Assembly (NCBI GenBank): GCA_022041995.1
Contig: CP074381.1
Coordinates: 3,596,001-3,660,000, forward strand
Source: Cupriavidus necator
Lineage (GTDB): Bacteria; Pseudomonadota; Gammaproteobacteria; Burkholderiales; Burkholderiaceae
Length of the DNA: 64,000 bases
Direction of reading: 5' to 3'
Part shown: piece after piece, positions 54,754 through 64,000 of the stretch
Layout of the letters: each line of letters begins with the position of its first letter
Position numbering within the stretch: the stretch's first letter is position 1
Translations under genes and position numbers: made by a program
Notes under the pieces: generated by a model
Database searches by the model: none
The model's input: only the letters and a program-made list of their open reading frames with translations
What the model was told of the DNA's origin: nothing

Positions 54754-55257
54754 ATGCGCCGCTTCACCCACCACGCCCTGCAAACCCCCGCCGCCAAGCC
54801 GCTCAATGACTGGCTGGCCAAGGCCGGCCCGGTTTCCGCGCTGATGCAGACCGCGCGCCAGCTGTCGGTACTTGAGGCCGAGGTGCTGGCGCTGCTGCCC
54901 GCCGGCATGCACAACGGTTTGGGTGTCGCCGGTGTCAAACGTGACGCCAGCGACCCGAACGGCCAAGTGCTGCTGTTGCTGGCGGCCCACGGTGCGGCCG
55001 CGGCGCGGGTGCGCCAGATCGTGCCGACGCTGCTGGGACGGCTACAGCAGCGCGGCTCGCCGATCACCGCGATCCGGGTGCGGGTGCAGCCAGACGTGCA
55101 GCGCCACTCGGACTGGGAAGTGGAGCCGGTGGCCCGCCAGCGCACCAGCGGCCGCATGACACCGGCCGGGCTGGCCAACCTCGACCAGCTGGCGCGCAGC
55201 CTGCCGGATTCGCCACTGCGCGATGCGCTCAATACCCTGCTGGCCCACCACCGCTGA
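54754..55257 (+). CDS. DciA-like DUF721 protein
   Basis: A 167-residue basic protein. The N-terminal 100 residues (PLNDWLAKAGPVSALMQTARQL... VLALLPAGMHNGLGVAGV) have the DUF721 pattern; DciA proteins of this family load the replicative helicase in bacteria that lack DnaC. It is encoded beside secA and lpxC, the place I recall in betaproteobacteria. It reads opposite to both and has its own terminator. Helicase loading is inferred from the family. Confidence 0.78.
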   Translation: MRRFTHHALQTPAAKPLNDWLAKAGPVSALMQTARQLSVLEAEVLALLPAGMHNGLGVAGVKRDASDPNGQVLLLLAAHGAAAARVRQIVPTLLGRLQQRGSPITAIRVRVQPDVQRHSDWEVEPVARQRTSGRMTPAGLANLDQLARSLPDSPLRDALNTLLAHHR

Positions 55258-55280
55258 AGGCCAGCGCGGCCCAAAACCAA

Positions 55281-55304
55281 AAAGCCGACCCTTGGGTCGG
55301 CTTT
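55281..55304. terminator. Bidirectional terminator between dciA-like gene and lpxC
   Basis: AAAGCCGACCC (55281-55291) pairs with GGGTCGGCTTT (55294-55304), with A-rich and T-rich flanks. It serves both convergent transcripts. Confidence 0.85.
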
Positions 55305-55323
55305 CTTGCATCGGCACCGCGGC

Positions 55324-56241
55324 TCAGGCGAATGCCGGCTGCGCCTGCGGCAGGAACGCGGCCGGGGCTTCCTCGATTCGGTCGAAGGTGACCAGCTCGT
55401 AGGCTTCCTGGTCGGCCAGCAATGCGCGCAGCAACTGATTGTTCAGGCCGTGGCCCGACTTGTTCGCCACATAGGCGCCGATCAGCGGATGGCCCACCAC
55501 ATACAGGTCGCCGATCGCATCCAGGATCTTGTGGCGCACGAACTCGTCGCCGTAGCGCAGTTCTTCGTTGTTGAGCATGCGGTGCTCATCCAGCACGATC
55601 GCGTTGTCCAGGCTGCCGCCGCGCGCCAGGCCCATCTCGCGCAGGGCTTCCACCTCGTGCGCAAAACCGAAGGTACGGGCGCGGGCAATCTCGCGCACGT
55701 AGCTGGTGTCGGCAAAGTCGATCGAGAAGGTCTGGCCGGTCTTGTCGACCGCCGGGTGGCGGAAGTCGATGGTGAACGACAGCTTGAAGCCGAAGAACGG
55801 TTCCAGCCGCGCCAGCTTGTCGCCCTCGCGCACTTCCACTGGCTTCTTGACGCGGATGAAGGTCTTCAGCGCGTTCTGCTCCTCGATCCCCGCCGATTGC
55901 AGCAGGAATACGAAGGACGCGGCGCTGCCGTCCATGATCGGGATTTCCTCGGCGTCGACGTCGACATAGAGGTTGTCGATGCCCAGGCCGGCGCAGGCCG
56001 ACATCAGGTGCTCGACGGTTGAAACGCGCGCACCATCCTTCTGCAGCACCGATGCCAGGCGCGTGTCGCCAATGGCCGACGCGGCCACGGGAATCTCGAC
56101 GGCCTCGGGCAGGTCGACGCGGGTAAAGACGATACCGGTGTCGACCGGCGCGGGACGCAGGGTCAACGTGACCTTGCGGCCCGAGTGCAAGCCGATGCCG
56201 ACGGTCTTCACCAGGGATTTGATCGTGCGCTGTTTGAGCAT
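55324..56241 (-). CDS. lpxC: UDP-3-O-acyl-N-acetylglucosamine deacetylase LpxC
   Basis: A 305-residue zinc deacetylase for the committed step of lipid A synthesis. The start [21 protein letters not shown] is canonical. Zinc ligands are seen in STVEHLMSA (His), and in the [10 protein letters not shown] segment (His and Asp); the catalytic His is in GHGLNNQLL. It closes the division cluster that starts with murG. Confidence 0.97.
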   Translation of the reverse strand: MLKQRTIKSLVKTVGIGLHSGRKVTLTLRPAPVDTGIVFTRVDLPEAVEIPVAASAIGDTRLASVLQKDGARVSTVEHLMSACAGLGIDNLYVDVDAEEIPIMDGSAASFVFLLQSAGIEEQNALKTFIRVKKPVEVREGDKLARLEPFFGFKLSFTIDFRHPAVDKTGQTFSIDFADTSYVREIARARTFGFAHEVEALREMGLARGGSLDNAIVLDEHRMLNNEELRYGDEFVRHKILDAIGDLYVVGHPLIGAYVANKSGHGLNNQLLRALLADQEAYELVTFDRIEEAPAAFLPQAQPAFA

Positions 56242-56394
56242 GACAGCCTCAACTATTATTAAAATCTATCGTATGATTTTTCTGATTAAGGGATTTTACC
56301 ACCACCTCAGGGGCGCTGCAGCCGGGTTTTGTTTCCGGCTGTTAACACTGCCTTAACAAGTTGCGTATTATCCACGTTTACCCGGATGACTGTG

Positions 56395-56901
56395 TCAGCC
56401 ACGCAACGCCGCCAGCACCGCCTCGGCGCTGCTGACGCGGAATTCGCCCGGGGCTTCGACGTCCAGCCGGGTCACGACCCCGTCATCGATCACCATCGCG
56501 TAGCGCTTGGAGCGCACGCCCAAACCGCGCGCGCTCAGGTCCTGATCCAGGCCCAGCGCACGGGTCCACTCGGCGCTGCCGTCGGCCATCATGCGCACCG
56601 TGCCGGCCGCCTGCTGCTCGCGGCCCCAGGCGCCCATCACGAAGGCGTCATTGACTGACACGCACCAGACCTCGTCGACGCCGGCCTCGCGCAGCGCCGC
56701 GGCGTGCTGCACAAAGCCCGGCACATGCCTGGCCGAGCAAGTCGGCGTGAAAGCGCCGGGCAGGCCGAACACCACAATCTTGCGGCCGCGGACCAGGTCC
56801 GCCACCTTGAAGGCATTCGGGCCGAGGGCACAGCCGTTGCCTTCGGTTTCGAAGAATTCCTGCAGCGTGGCGTCAGGGACGCGGGAACCGACAGTGATCA
56901 T
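56395..56901 (-). CDS. Prx5-type peroxiredoxin
   Basis: A 168-residue thiol peroxidase. The peroxidatic Cys is in PGAFTPTCSARHVPGF; a second Cys occurs in VWCVSV. The layout is that of the Prx5/hybrid group that reduces hydroperoxides with glutathione or glutaredoxin. It lies between ftsZ and lpxC on the same strand. Its start is well placed (MITVGSRVPDATL). Confidence 0.93.
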   Translation of the reverse strand: MITVGSRVPDATLQEFFETEGNGCALGPNAFKVADLVRGRKIVVFGLPGAFTPTCSARHVPGFVQHAAALREAGVDEVWCVSVNDAFVMGAWGREQQAAGTVRMMADGSAEWTRALGLDQDLSARGLGVRSKRYAMVIDDGVVTRLDVEAPGEFRVSSAEAVLAALRG

Positions 56902-57350
56902 GGGTCGTGGTCCTCCTGGGATTTCTGAAGAATAGTCCGGATGCCGGGGCGCAGACGCCCGTACTCAGCAGATGGGCAATCTCAAGATCATAGGCGCCCT
57001 GCCCGCATTGCCAAAGCCGGGTCACATCCGGTGACATCCGGCGCGGATCCGATACACCTTGCTACAAAGACGTCCGCGCGGCGCACCTCTTGGGTGCGCC
57101 GCGCGGACGCTGATACATCCCGACCGGGAAGGCGGGAAACCAGTCCGGGGAGGCGGCCAGCGGCACGCCCGTCCCGGCGACGGGATGCGGGTGAAGCTCA
57201 GTCCGGCGCAGGCGCGGCGCCGCCAGCGGCCCGGCGGTTCACATCAGTCCATGCAAGGCACGCGCGGATGGGGAGCGCACGTGCATCGCGACAAGGCGAC
57301 GCGTTCCGTCAGGCGGCCGGTGGAGGCACCGATGCCGCGCCAGGCAGGGC
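56902..57350. other. Intergenic region downstream of ftsZ
   Basis: A 449-base gap containing a very strong hairpin at 57071-57109 and nothing else that I can support as a gene; short frames on the plus strand lack ribosome sites. The peroxiredoxin promoter should lie near 56920-57000. Confidence 0.5.
57071..57109. repeat. Perfect 17-bp GC-rich hairpin
   Basis: The stem CGTCCGCGCGGCGCACC (57071-57087) pairs exactly with 57093-57109 around a 5-base loop TCTTG. There is no T-run. It is placed to end or stabilise the ftsZ mRNA, or is a transcription barrier before the peroxiredoxin gene. Confidence 0.7.
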
Positions 57351-58544
57351 TCAGTCTGCCTGCTTGCGCAGGAAGGCCGGGATGTCGTACGTATCCACAC
57401 CCTTTTCCTGCAGCGCCGCCACGTGAGCCGACGCCGACTCACGCGAGCTGCGCCACACTGCCGGCGTATCCAGGTTGCTGTAGTCCGGCGAGCTGTGCGT
57501 GGCCGCTGCAGCGCTCATGTTGGCCATCATCTGCACCGGCATGTTGTCCGTGCCGGTCTTGAGCAGGGTCATCGGCTGTTGCTTCTTGGCCGAGCGGCCC
57601 AGGCCCGTGGCCACCACCGTCACGCGCAGCGCATCGCTCATCGAGTCGTCGTACACCGTACCGAAGATCACGGTCGCATCTTCCGCGGCGTAGCTGCGGA
57701 TGGTGTTCATGACTTCCTTGGTTTCCGACAGCTTCAGCGAACGGCTGGCGGTGATGTTGACCAGCACGCCGCGCGCGCCGGACAGGTCCACGCCTTCCAG
57801 CAGCGGGCTGGCAACGGCCTGCTCAGCCGCCAGGCGGGCGCGGTCCACGCCCGACACGGTGGCCGTCCCCATCATGGCCTTGCCCTGCTCGCCCATCACC
57901 GTCTTCACGTCTTCGAAGTCGACGTTCACCAGGCCGTCAACGTTGATGATCTCGGCAATGCCGGCCACCGCGTTGTGCAGCACGTCGTCGGCGCACTGGA
58001 AGCACTTGTCCATCTCGGCGTCGTCGCCCATCACTTCGAACAGCTTCTCGTTGAGCACCACGATCAGCGAGTCGACGCTCGATTCCAGCTCGCTGGAACC
58101 ATGCTCGGCCACCTTGGCGCGCCGCGCGCCTTCGAAGTCGAACGGCTTGCTGACCACGCCCACGGTCAGGATGCCCATCTCCTTGGCCACCTGCGCGACG
58201 ATCGGCGCGGCGCCCGTGCCGGTGCCGCCGCCCATGCCGGCAGTGATGAAGACCATGTGCGCGCCACGCAGGGCGTCGGCAATCTGCTCGCGGGCCTGAT
58301 CGGCGCAACCGCGGCCGACTTCCGGCTTGGCGCCGGCGCCCAGGCCCGTATTGCCGAGTTGCAGCACGCGCGAAGCGGTCGAACGCTTGAGCGCCTGGGC
58401 GTCGGTGTTCATGCAGATGAATTCGACGCCTTGCACGCCGCGGCTGATCATGTGCTGCACGGCATTGCCGCCCGCGCCGCCCACGCCAACCACCTTGATG
58501 ATGGTGCCGTCCATCACTTCCGTTTCGATCATGTCAAAGTCCAT
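57351..58544 (-). CDS. ftsZ: Cell division GTPase FtsZ
   Basis: A 397-residue tubulin-like GTPase. The signature GGGTGTGAAP and the T7 synergy loop NVDFEDVK are intact. The conserved C-terminal tail TYDIPAFLRKQAD, which binds FtsA and ZapD, is present. Start ATG at 58544; a GTG precedes it. It follows ftsA after 180 bases. Confidence 0.98.
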   Translation of the reverse strand: MDFDMIETEVMDGTIIKVVGVGGAGGNAVQHMISRGVQGVEFICMNTDAQALKRSTASRVLQLGNTGLGAGAKPEVGRGCADQAREQIADALRGAHMVFITAGMGGGTGTGAAPIVAQVAKEMGILTVGVVSKPFDFEGARRAKVAEHGSSELESSVDSLIVVLNEKLFEVMGDDAEMDKCFQCADDVLHNAVAGIAEIINVDGLVNVDFEDVKTVMGEQGKAMMGTATVSGVDRARLAAEQAVASPLLEGVDLSGARGVLVNITASRSLKLSETKEVMNTIRSYAAEDATVIFGTVYDDSMSDALRVTVVATGLGRSAKKQQPMTLLKTGTDNMPVQMMANMSAAAATHSSPDYSNLDTPAVWRSSRESASAHVAALQEKGVDTYDIPAFLRKQAD

Positions 58545-58724
58545 CACTGCCTCCGAGAAAAATCAGTCCCCAGACGATGCGGCCTCCCCGCCGCAACCCC
58601 TGGTTTCTGAACAAGAAACCAATAAAAAGAAAACCTGAAAACTTCCGCCCGTCACGCAGGCCTGTCCGGTAGACCGCCCTGCCCGCGCGCCGTTGCATCG
58701 TCAGCGCGTCAATTTCCGCATTGA

Positions 58725-59957
58725 TCAGAAATTGCCGACAAACCATTCCTTCATGCGGGTCCACACCTGCTTGACCGACCCGCTCTGCACCGCCACCTTG
58801 CGTCCGCGCATGCGTTGCACGCGGCCTTCCAGCAGCAGGCCCATCACGGTCGCGTAGCGCGGGCTCTTCACCACCTCGTGCAGGTTGCCGCGGTACTCGG
58901 GCACGCCCACGCGCACGGGCTTGAGGAAGATGTCCTCGCCCAGCTCGACCATGCCCGGCATCATCGCGGTGCCACCGGTGATGACCACGCCGGACGACAA
59001 CAGTTCTTCATAGCCGGACTCGCGCACCACCTGGTGCACCAGCGAGTACAGCTCTTCGATGCGCGGCTCGATCACCGCGGCCAGCGCCTGGCGGCTGAGC
59101 GTGCGCGTGCCGCGGTCGCCCACGCCGGGGACTTCGATCATGTCTTCCGGGTCGGCGATCGCCTGCTTGGCGATGCCGTACTGGATCTTGATATCCTCGG
59201 CATCGGGCGTCGGCGTGCGCAGCGCCATCGCAATATCGTTGGTGATCTGGTCGCCGGCAATGGGGATCACGGCCGTATGGCGGATCGCGCCTTCGCTGAA
59301 GATGGCGATGTCGGTGGTGCCGCCGCCGATGTCGACCAGCACCACGCCGAGCTCCTTCTCGTCCTCGGTCAGCACCGCCAGGCTCGACGCCAGCGGCTGC
59401 AGGATCAGGTCGTGCACTTCCAGGCCACAGCGGCGCACGCACTTGACGATGTTCTGCGCGGCGCTGACCGCGCCGGTGACGATATGCACCTTCACTTCCA
59501 GGCGGATGCCGCTCATGCCGATGGGCTCGCGCACGTCTTCCTGGCCGTCGATGATGAATTCCTGCGTGAGGATGTGCAGGATCTGCTGGTCGGTCGGGAT
59601 ATTGACCGCCTTGGCGGTCTCGATCACGCGCGCCACGTCGGTCTGCGTGACCTCCTTGTCCTTGATCGCCACCATGCCGCTGGAGTTGAAGCTGCGGATA
59701 TGGCTGCCGGCAATGCCGGTGAAGACCTCCGAAATCTTGCAGTCGGCCATCAGTTCGGCCTCTTCGAGCGCCTTCTGGATCGACTGCACGGTGGCCTCGA
59801 TATTGACCACGACCCCTTTCTTCAGACCCTTGGACTCTGACTGGCCCATCCCGATCACCTCGTAGCTGCCGTCGGGGCGCAGTTCCGCCACCACGGCCGC
59901 CACCTTCGAGGTGCCGATATCGAGACCGACCAACAGGTCCTTGTATTCCTTGCTCAT
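58725..59957 (-). CDS. ftsA: Cell division protein FtsA
   Basis: A 410-residue actin-like protein that tethers FtsZ to the membrane. It starts MSKEYKDLLVGLDIGTSKVA (phosphate 1 motif) and has the phosphate 2 motif LVDIGGGTTDIAIF. The C-terminal amphipathic helix is WTRMKEWFVGNF. Its start overlaps the end of ftsQ by 4 bases. Confidence 0.98.
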   Translation of the reverse strand: MSKEYKDLLVGLDIGTSKVAAVVAELRPDGSYEVIGMGQSESKGLKKGVVVNIEATVQSIQKALEEAELMADCKISEVFTGIAGSHIRSFNSSGMVAIKDKEVTQTDVARVIETAKAVNIPTDQQILHILTQEFIIDGQEDVREPIGMSGIRLEVKVHIVTGAVSAAQNIVKCVRRCGLEVHDLILQPLASSLAVLTEDEKELGVVLVDIGGGTTDIAIFSEGAIRHTAVIPIAGDQITNDIAMALRTPTPDAEDIKIQYGIAKQAIADPEDMIEVPGVGDRGTRTLSRQALAAVIEPRIEELYSLVHQVVRESGYEELLSSGVVITGGTAMMPGMVELGEDIFLKPVRVGVPEYRGNLHEVVKSPRYATVMGLLLEGRVQRMRGRKVAVQSGSVKQVWTRMKEWFVGNF

Positions 59958-60868
59958 CGGGTTTTCTCCGCGTTCTTACTCTTCAGTCGCGTCGGATTGT
60001 TATTGGAAGTACCTGAAACCGCTGCTGCCGCCGCCGGCGGCTTGGCCGCCTTCGCTGCTTTCGCCGCCTTCTCTGTCCTGACCGCGGCTGCGATCTGCGC
60101 CTCGGTCAGGAAGCGGGCATTGGCGGCGCGGATGGCAAAGCCGTTGGGATAACGCAGGTCGGCATACTCGATCTGGCTGCCCCATTGCTGGGTGACCTGC
60201 GGCCAGGCCGCGACGAAGCGCCGCACGCGCTGGTCCATCGCCACGCGATCCTCATCGTTCTGCTCGCGGCCCAGTTCGACCTCCATGCCGTTGGACAGCT
60301 TCGCGCGCCAGGCATAGCGGCCAGACAGGGCCACCGCCAGCGGCTCGGCCTTGAGCGGCTTGAACCACTGGCGCATGACCTCGAGCTTCTCGATCACGTC
60401 GCCCTCGCTTTCCGGCGGCCCGTCCAGCGCCAGCAGCTGTGCGTCTTCTTCCGCCTCGGCGGTGTTGGCGACAAAGACCTCGCCATAGGTATTGATCAGG
60501 CGGCCACTGTCGGGCGTGCCCCAGGTGCCCAGCGCTTCGTGTTCCTCGACCTCGACCGCCAGGCCGTTGGGCCACTCGCGCCGCACGCTGGCGCGCCGCA
60601 CCCACGGCACCGACTCAAACGCCTGCCGGGCCGCGTTCAGGTCCAGCGTGAAGAAATTGCCGGTCAGCTTGCCCAGCGCGCTGGCGCGCACGCTGGGCGC
60701 GTTCACGTGGCGCAGGGCGCCGCCGTCCAGCGGGCCGATCTCCACATGGGTGATGGCGAACACCGGCCGCTGCGCCAGCCACAGCAGGCCTGCCGCGAGC
60801 GCCATCAGCACCACCAGCGCGTACAGCGCGGAGGCGATCAGGTTGAGCAGGCGTGCGTTATGCCACAT
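59954..60868 (-). CDS. ftsQ: Cell division protein FtsQ
   Basis: A 304-residue bitopic membrane protein: a short cytoplasmic end, one membrane segment at about 10-30 (LIASALYALVVLMALAAGLL), a POTRA domain (FAITHVEIGPLDGGALRHV) and the FtsQ beta domain. The C-terminal 40 residues are Lys/Ala-rich and low complexity, an extension beyond the usual end. It overlaps ftsA. Confidence 0.95.
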   Translation of the reverse strand: MWHNARLLNLIASALYALVVLMALAAGLLWLAQRPVFAITHVEIGPLDGGALRHVNAPSVRASALGKLTGNFFTLDLNAARQAFESVPWVRRASVRREWPNGLAVEVEEHEALGTWGTPDSGRLINTYGEVFVANTAEAEEDAQLLALDGPPESEGDVIEKLEVMRQWFKPLKAEPLAVALSGRYAWRAKLSNGMEVELGREQNDEDRVAMDQRVRRFVAAWPQVTQQWGSQIEYADLRYPNGFAIRAANARFLTEAQIAAAVRTEKAAKAAKAAKPPAAAAAVSGTSNNNPTRLKSKNAEKTR

Positions 60869-60895
60869 GGTCCGGTGCGGTCCTGTTCGGTTGCG

Positions 60896-61879
60896 TTATT
60901 CGGGTTTCCAATGCTCGTTGGGGTGCAGGTCCAGCGTGGCCGCGGCCACCACCTGCATCACGAAGTCCTCGTAGCTGATGCCAACCGCGCGCGCCGCCAT
61001 CGGCACCAGCGAATGGCCGGTCATGCCGGGCGAGGTATTCATCTCGAGCAGGAAAGGCTTGCCGTCGGCGCGCAGCATCAGGTCGGCGCGCGCCCAGCCG
61101 CGGCAGCCCAGTACGCGGTACGACTGCACCGCCAGCGCCTGGACTTCCTTTTCGACCTCGGGGTCCAGACCTGACGGGCACAAGTATTGGGTATCGTCAG
61201 TAAAGTACTTATTTTGATAGTCGTAGTTGGCTTCGGGCGCAACGATGCGGATCACCGGCAGCGCTTCGGCGCTGTCGCCCTCGCCCACGATCGGGCAGGT
61301 CAGCTCGGCGCCGTCGATAAAGGTCTCGGCAATGACGTCGTTGTCCAGCGCCGCGGCCTTCTCGAACGCCGCGCGCATCTGGTCGGCGGCAGTGACCTTG
61401 GTCAGGCCGATCGACGAGCCCTCGCGCGCCGGCTTGACGATCAGCGGCAGGCCCAGGTCGGCCGCCACGGCATCAAAGTCAGTGTCCGCATGCAGCATGG
61501 CAAAGCGCGGCGTGGCCAGGTCATGGGTCATCCACAGCCGCTTGGTGGCCTGCTTGTCCATGGCCATGGCCGAAGCCAGCACGCCGCTGCCGGTGTACGG
61601 CACACCCAGCTGCTCGAGCAGGCCCTGGATGGTGCCGTCCTCGCCGTAGCGGCCGTGCAGCGCGATAAAGACGCGGTCAAAGCCCGCCGCGGCCAGCTCG
61701 GCCACGCCCTGCAGGCCCGGGTCGAAGCCGTGCGCGTCCACGCCGCGCGACTGCAGCGCGGCCAGCACGCCGTTGCCCGACATCAGCGAGATCTCGCGTT
61801 CGGCCGAGCGTCCGCCCAGCAGCACGCCGACCTTGCCCAGCGACTTGGGATCGATATTGGGATGGGCGACGAAGCTCAT
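60896..61879 (-). CDS. ddl: D-alanine--D-alanine ligase
   Basis: A 327-residue ATP-grasp ligase making D-Ala-D-Ala for peptidoglycan. [14 protein letters not shown] is the N-terminal signature, and [16 protein letters not shown] the C-terminal ATP-grasp motif. It overlaps murC by 4 bases and precedes ftsQ by 27 bases, the B-type ddl position. Confidence 0.97.
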   Translation of the reverse strand: MSFVAHPNIDPKSLGKVGVLLGGRSAEREISLMSGNGVLAALQSRGVDAHGFDPGLQGVAELAAAGFDRVFIALHGRYGEDGTIQGLLEQLGVPYTGSGVLASAMAMDKQATKRLWMTHDLATPRFAMLHADTDFDAVAADLGLPLIVKPAREGSSIGLTKVTAADQMRAAFEKAAALDNDVIAETFIDGAELTCPIVGEGDSAEALPVIRIVAPEANYDYQNKYFTDDTQYLCPSGLDPEVEKEVQALAVQSYRVLGCRGWARADLMLRADGKPFLLEMNTSPGMTGHSLVPMAARAVGISYEDFVMQVVAAATLDLHPNEHWKPE

Positions 61880-63300
61880 TGCTGGCCCCCCGCTTGCACC
61901 GATTGGTGCGACACCAGTTGTCCCGGCACGGCCCCGATCGAGCCCGCGCCCATCGTCACGACCACATCACCCGGCCGGACGGCACCCAGGATGGCCTGCG
62001 GCATTTCTTCCATCTGCTCCACAAAAACAGGTTCGACCTTGCCGGCCACGCGCAGCGCGCGGGTCAGCGCACGGCCGTCGGCAGCCACGATCGGGGCTTC
62101 GCCGGCGGCGTAGACCTCGGCCAGCAGCAGGGCATCGACGGTGCCCAGCACTTTGACGAAGTCCTCAAAGCAATCCCGCGTACGGGTAAAGCGGTGCGGC
62201 TGGAACGCCAGCACCAGGCGGCGCCCCGGGAACGCGCCGCGCGCGGCGGCCAGCGTGGCCGCCATCTCCACCGGGTGGTGGCCGTAATCGTCCACCAGGG
62301 TGAAGGTGCCGGCGCCATCGGGCGTGGCCACCTCGCCGTAGCGCTGGAAGCGACGGCCCACGCCGTGGAACTCGCGCAGTGCCTTGACGATGGCGGCATC
62401 GGGCACCTCCAGCTCGGTGGCGATGGCGATCGCCGCCAGCGCGTTCTGCACGTTGTGCAGGCCGGGCAGGTTCAGCACGATCTCCAGCGGCGGCTCGGCA
62501 TGGCCGTTGAGCTGGCGCTGCACGGTGAAGTGCATCTGGCCGTCGACCGCGCGCGCGTCCACGGCGCGGATCTGGGCATCCTCGGCAAAGCCGTAGCGCA
62601 CCACCGGCTTGGACACGAACGGCAGGATCTCGCGTACGTTGGGGTCATCCACGCACAGCACCGCGATGCCGTAGAACGGCAGCCGCTGGGTGAACTCGAT
62701 GAACGCCTGCTTGAGCCGGGCAAAGTCATGCCCGTAGGTGTCCATGTGGTCGGCATCGATATTGGTAATGACCTCGATCACCGGGAACAGGTTCAGGAAC
62801 GATGCGTCCGACTCGTCGGCCTCGGCCACGATGAAGTCGCCCGTGCCCAGGCGCGCGTTGGCGCCGGCCGAATTCAGGCGGCCGCCGATCACGAAGGTCG
62901 GATCCAGCCCGCCTTCGGCCAGCACCGACGCCACCAGGCTGGTGGTGGTGGTCTTGCCGTGCGTGCCGGCAATGGCCACGCCCTGCTTCAGGCGCATCAG
63001 TTCGGCCAGCATCACCGCGCGCGGCACCACCGGGATGCGCTTGCTGCGGGCGGCCAGCACTTCGGGGTTGTCGCCGCTGACGGCGGTCGACACCACCACC
63101 GCATTGGCGCCGGTCACGTTGGCCGCGTCATGCCCGTGCATGACCGTGGCGCCCAGCGAAGCCAGGCGCCGCGTGGCGGCATTGTTGCCCACGTCCGAGC
63201 CCGAGACCTTGTATCCCAGGTTCAGCAGGACCTCGGCGATGCCGCTCATGCCGGCGCCGCCGATGCCCACAAAGTGGATGTTTTTGACGATATGCTTCAT
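61876..63300 (-). CDS. murC: UDP-N-acetylmuramate--L-alanine ligase
   Basis: A 474-residue Mur ligase adding the first residue of the stem peptide. The start [20 protein letters not shown] fixes the beginning at 63300. The ATP loop is [12 protein letters not shown]. The length is normal. It lies between murG and ddl. Confidence 0.97.
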   Translation of the reverse strand: MKHIVKNIHFVGIGGAGMSGIAEVLLNLGYKVSGSDVGNNAATRRLASLGATVMHGHDAANVTGANAVVVSTAVSGDNPEVLAARSKRIPVVPRAVMLAELMRLKQGVAIAGTHGKTTTTSLVASVLAEGGLDPTFVIGGRLNSAGANARLGTGDFIVAEADESDASFLNLFPVIEVITNIDADHMDTYGHDFARLKQAFIEFTQRLPFYGIAVLCVDDPNVREILPFVSKPVVRYGFAEDAQIRAVDARAVDGQMHFTVQRQLNGHAEPPLEIVLNLPGLHNVQNALAAIAIATELEVPDAAIVKALREFHGVGRRFQRYGEVATPDGAGTFTLVDDYGHHPVEMAATLAAARGAFPGRRLVLAFQPHRFTRTRDCFEDFVKVLGTVDALLLAEVYAAGEAPIVAADGRALTRALRVAGKVEPVFVEQMEEMPQAILGAVRPGDVVVTMGAGSIGAVPGQLVSHQSVQAGGQQ

Positions 63301-63322
63301 TCGATTGCTGCTTGTATAGGCT

Positions 63323-64000
63323 TCAGTCCCTGGCCAGCTCGCTGCATACCTCGGCAACGCGCCGGGTAGCCTCTGGCCTGGCCAGTCCGCGCGCCAGGCG
63401 CGCCATGTCTTTCAGCTGCGGCCGGGTCAGGCTGGCAATGGTCTGCGCCAGGCCCTCGGCCGTCAGGTCCTTCTGCTGCACGAGCAGGGCCGCGCCCTGT
63501 CCCGACAAAAACTTTGCGTTGGTGGTCTGGTGGTCGTCCACCGCGTGCGGGAACGGCACGAACAGCGCCGCCACGCCCGCCGCGGCCACTTCCGAGACCG
63601 TCATCGCGCCGGCGCGGCAGATCACCAGGTCCGCGTCGGCATAGGCCCGCGCCATCTCGTCGATAAACGGCAGCGTCTGCGCCGGCACCTGCGCGGCCGC
63701 ATAGTTGGCACGCAGCGTATCGATCTGCTTGGCGCCCGCCTGGTGCGTCACCACCGGGCGTTCGCCCTCGGGCAACAGCGCGATGGCCTTGGGCACCACC
63801 TCGTTGAGCGCCGCCGCGCCCAGGCTGCCGCCCACCACCAGGATGCGCAGCGGGCCGCTGCGCTGGTCGTAGCGCGCCTCGGGGGCGTCCAGGCGGGCAA
63901 GTTCCTCGCGCACCGGGTTGCCTGTCCATTCGCTGCCGGGCAGCGCATCCGGGAACGCGCACAGCACGCGGTCGGCCACCTTCGCCAGCACCTTGTTGGC
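63323..64000 (-). CDS. murG: MurG glycosyltransferase, C-terminal part
   Basis: The open frame reaches the window edge, giving the last 225 residues of about 355. The UDP-GlcNAc-binding half is visible: [17 protein letters not shown] and [13 protein letters not shown], with [12 protein letters not shown]. It makes lipid II on the inner face of the membrane. The start lies beyond the window. Confidence 0.97.
   Translation of the reverse strand, partial: ANKVLAKVADRVLCAFPDALPGSEWTGNPVREELARLDAPEARYDQRSGPLRILVVGGSLGAAALNEVVPKAIALLPEGERPVVTHQAGAKQIDTLRANYAAAQVPAQTLPFIDEMARAYADADLVICRAGAMTVSEVAAAGVAALFVPFPHAVDDHQTTNAKFLSGQGAALLVQQKDLTAEGLAQTIASLTRPQLKDMARLARGLARPEATRRVAEVCSELARD

Overview
The window is a 64-kb stretch of a high-GC betaproteobacterial chromosome. 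Gene content and order (ffh end, proS, rppH, proB, obgE-rpmA-rplU, ispB, tRNA-Pro, then pilBCD-coaE-zapD-yacG-mutT, argJ, secA, lpxC, ftsZAQ-ddl-murC-murG) fit Burkholderiaceae, most likely Cupriavidus or a close Ralstonia relative. The genus is inferred from memory of synteny and was not searched.

Layout. (1) 1-11430 is core chromosome: SRP GTPase end, purine salvage, a LysE exporter, a 2OG-Fe(II) oxygenase, a frameshifted lytic transglycosylase, proS, rppH, a CNP1-like lipoprotein, proB, obgE-rpmA-rplU and ispB. (2) 11561-11637 is an intact tRNA-Pro (anticodon CGG). Its last 47 bp are repeated exactly at 41581-41627, and the 30 kb between are an integrated mobile element with a tyrosine integrase at the right end. 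(3) 41701-64000 is core again: a toxin-antitoxin pair just outside the right repeat, type IV pilus assembly genes, coaE, zapD, yacG, mutT, argJ, secA, a DciA-like gene, lpxC, a peroxiredoxin, and part of the division and cell-wall cluster read leftward, ending in a partial murG.

The mobile element looks like an integrated plasmid rather than a self-sufficient ICE. Next to the left end it has an AlpA-like regulator and a RepA-type initiator. Next to the right end it has KfrA with an operator of five 9-bp repeats and an array of five G-rich iterons. Its transfer region copies the RP4 layout: relaxase and MobC/TraJ-like gene one way, an RP4-like nic sequence between, and TraK/L/M-like genes the other way. 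A DotA/TraY-like membrane protein, secreted proteins and an M23 peptidase follow, but no VirB4/VirD4-class motor or pilus genes were found, so it is probably mobilizable and needs a helper.

The cargo of most interest is a defence block at 16085-24838. A ribbon-helix-helix gene sits behind a four-half-site operator. It is followed, tightly packed and co-directional, by a cytosine-5 methyltransferase, an McrB-like AAA+ NTPase, a DUF2357-type protein with a PD-(D/E)XK site, a Vsr endonuclease, a small PD-(D/E)XK-like protein and a large zinc-hook ATPase resembling RloC/PrrC anticodon nucleases. I read this as restriction-modification plus mismatch repair plus a possible suicide back-up under one controller.

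Three core or element genes carry apparent single-base frameshifts (transglycosylase, DUF815 ATPase, integrase). Two of them share the same sequence context, so sequencing error must be excluded.
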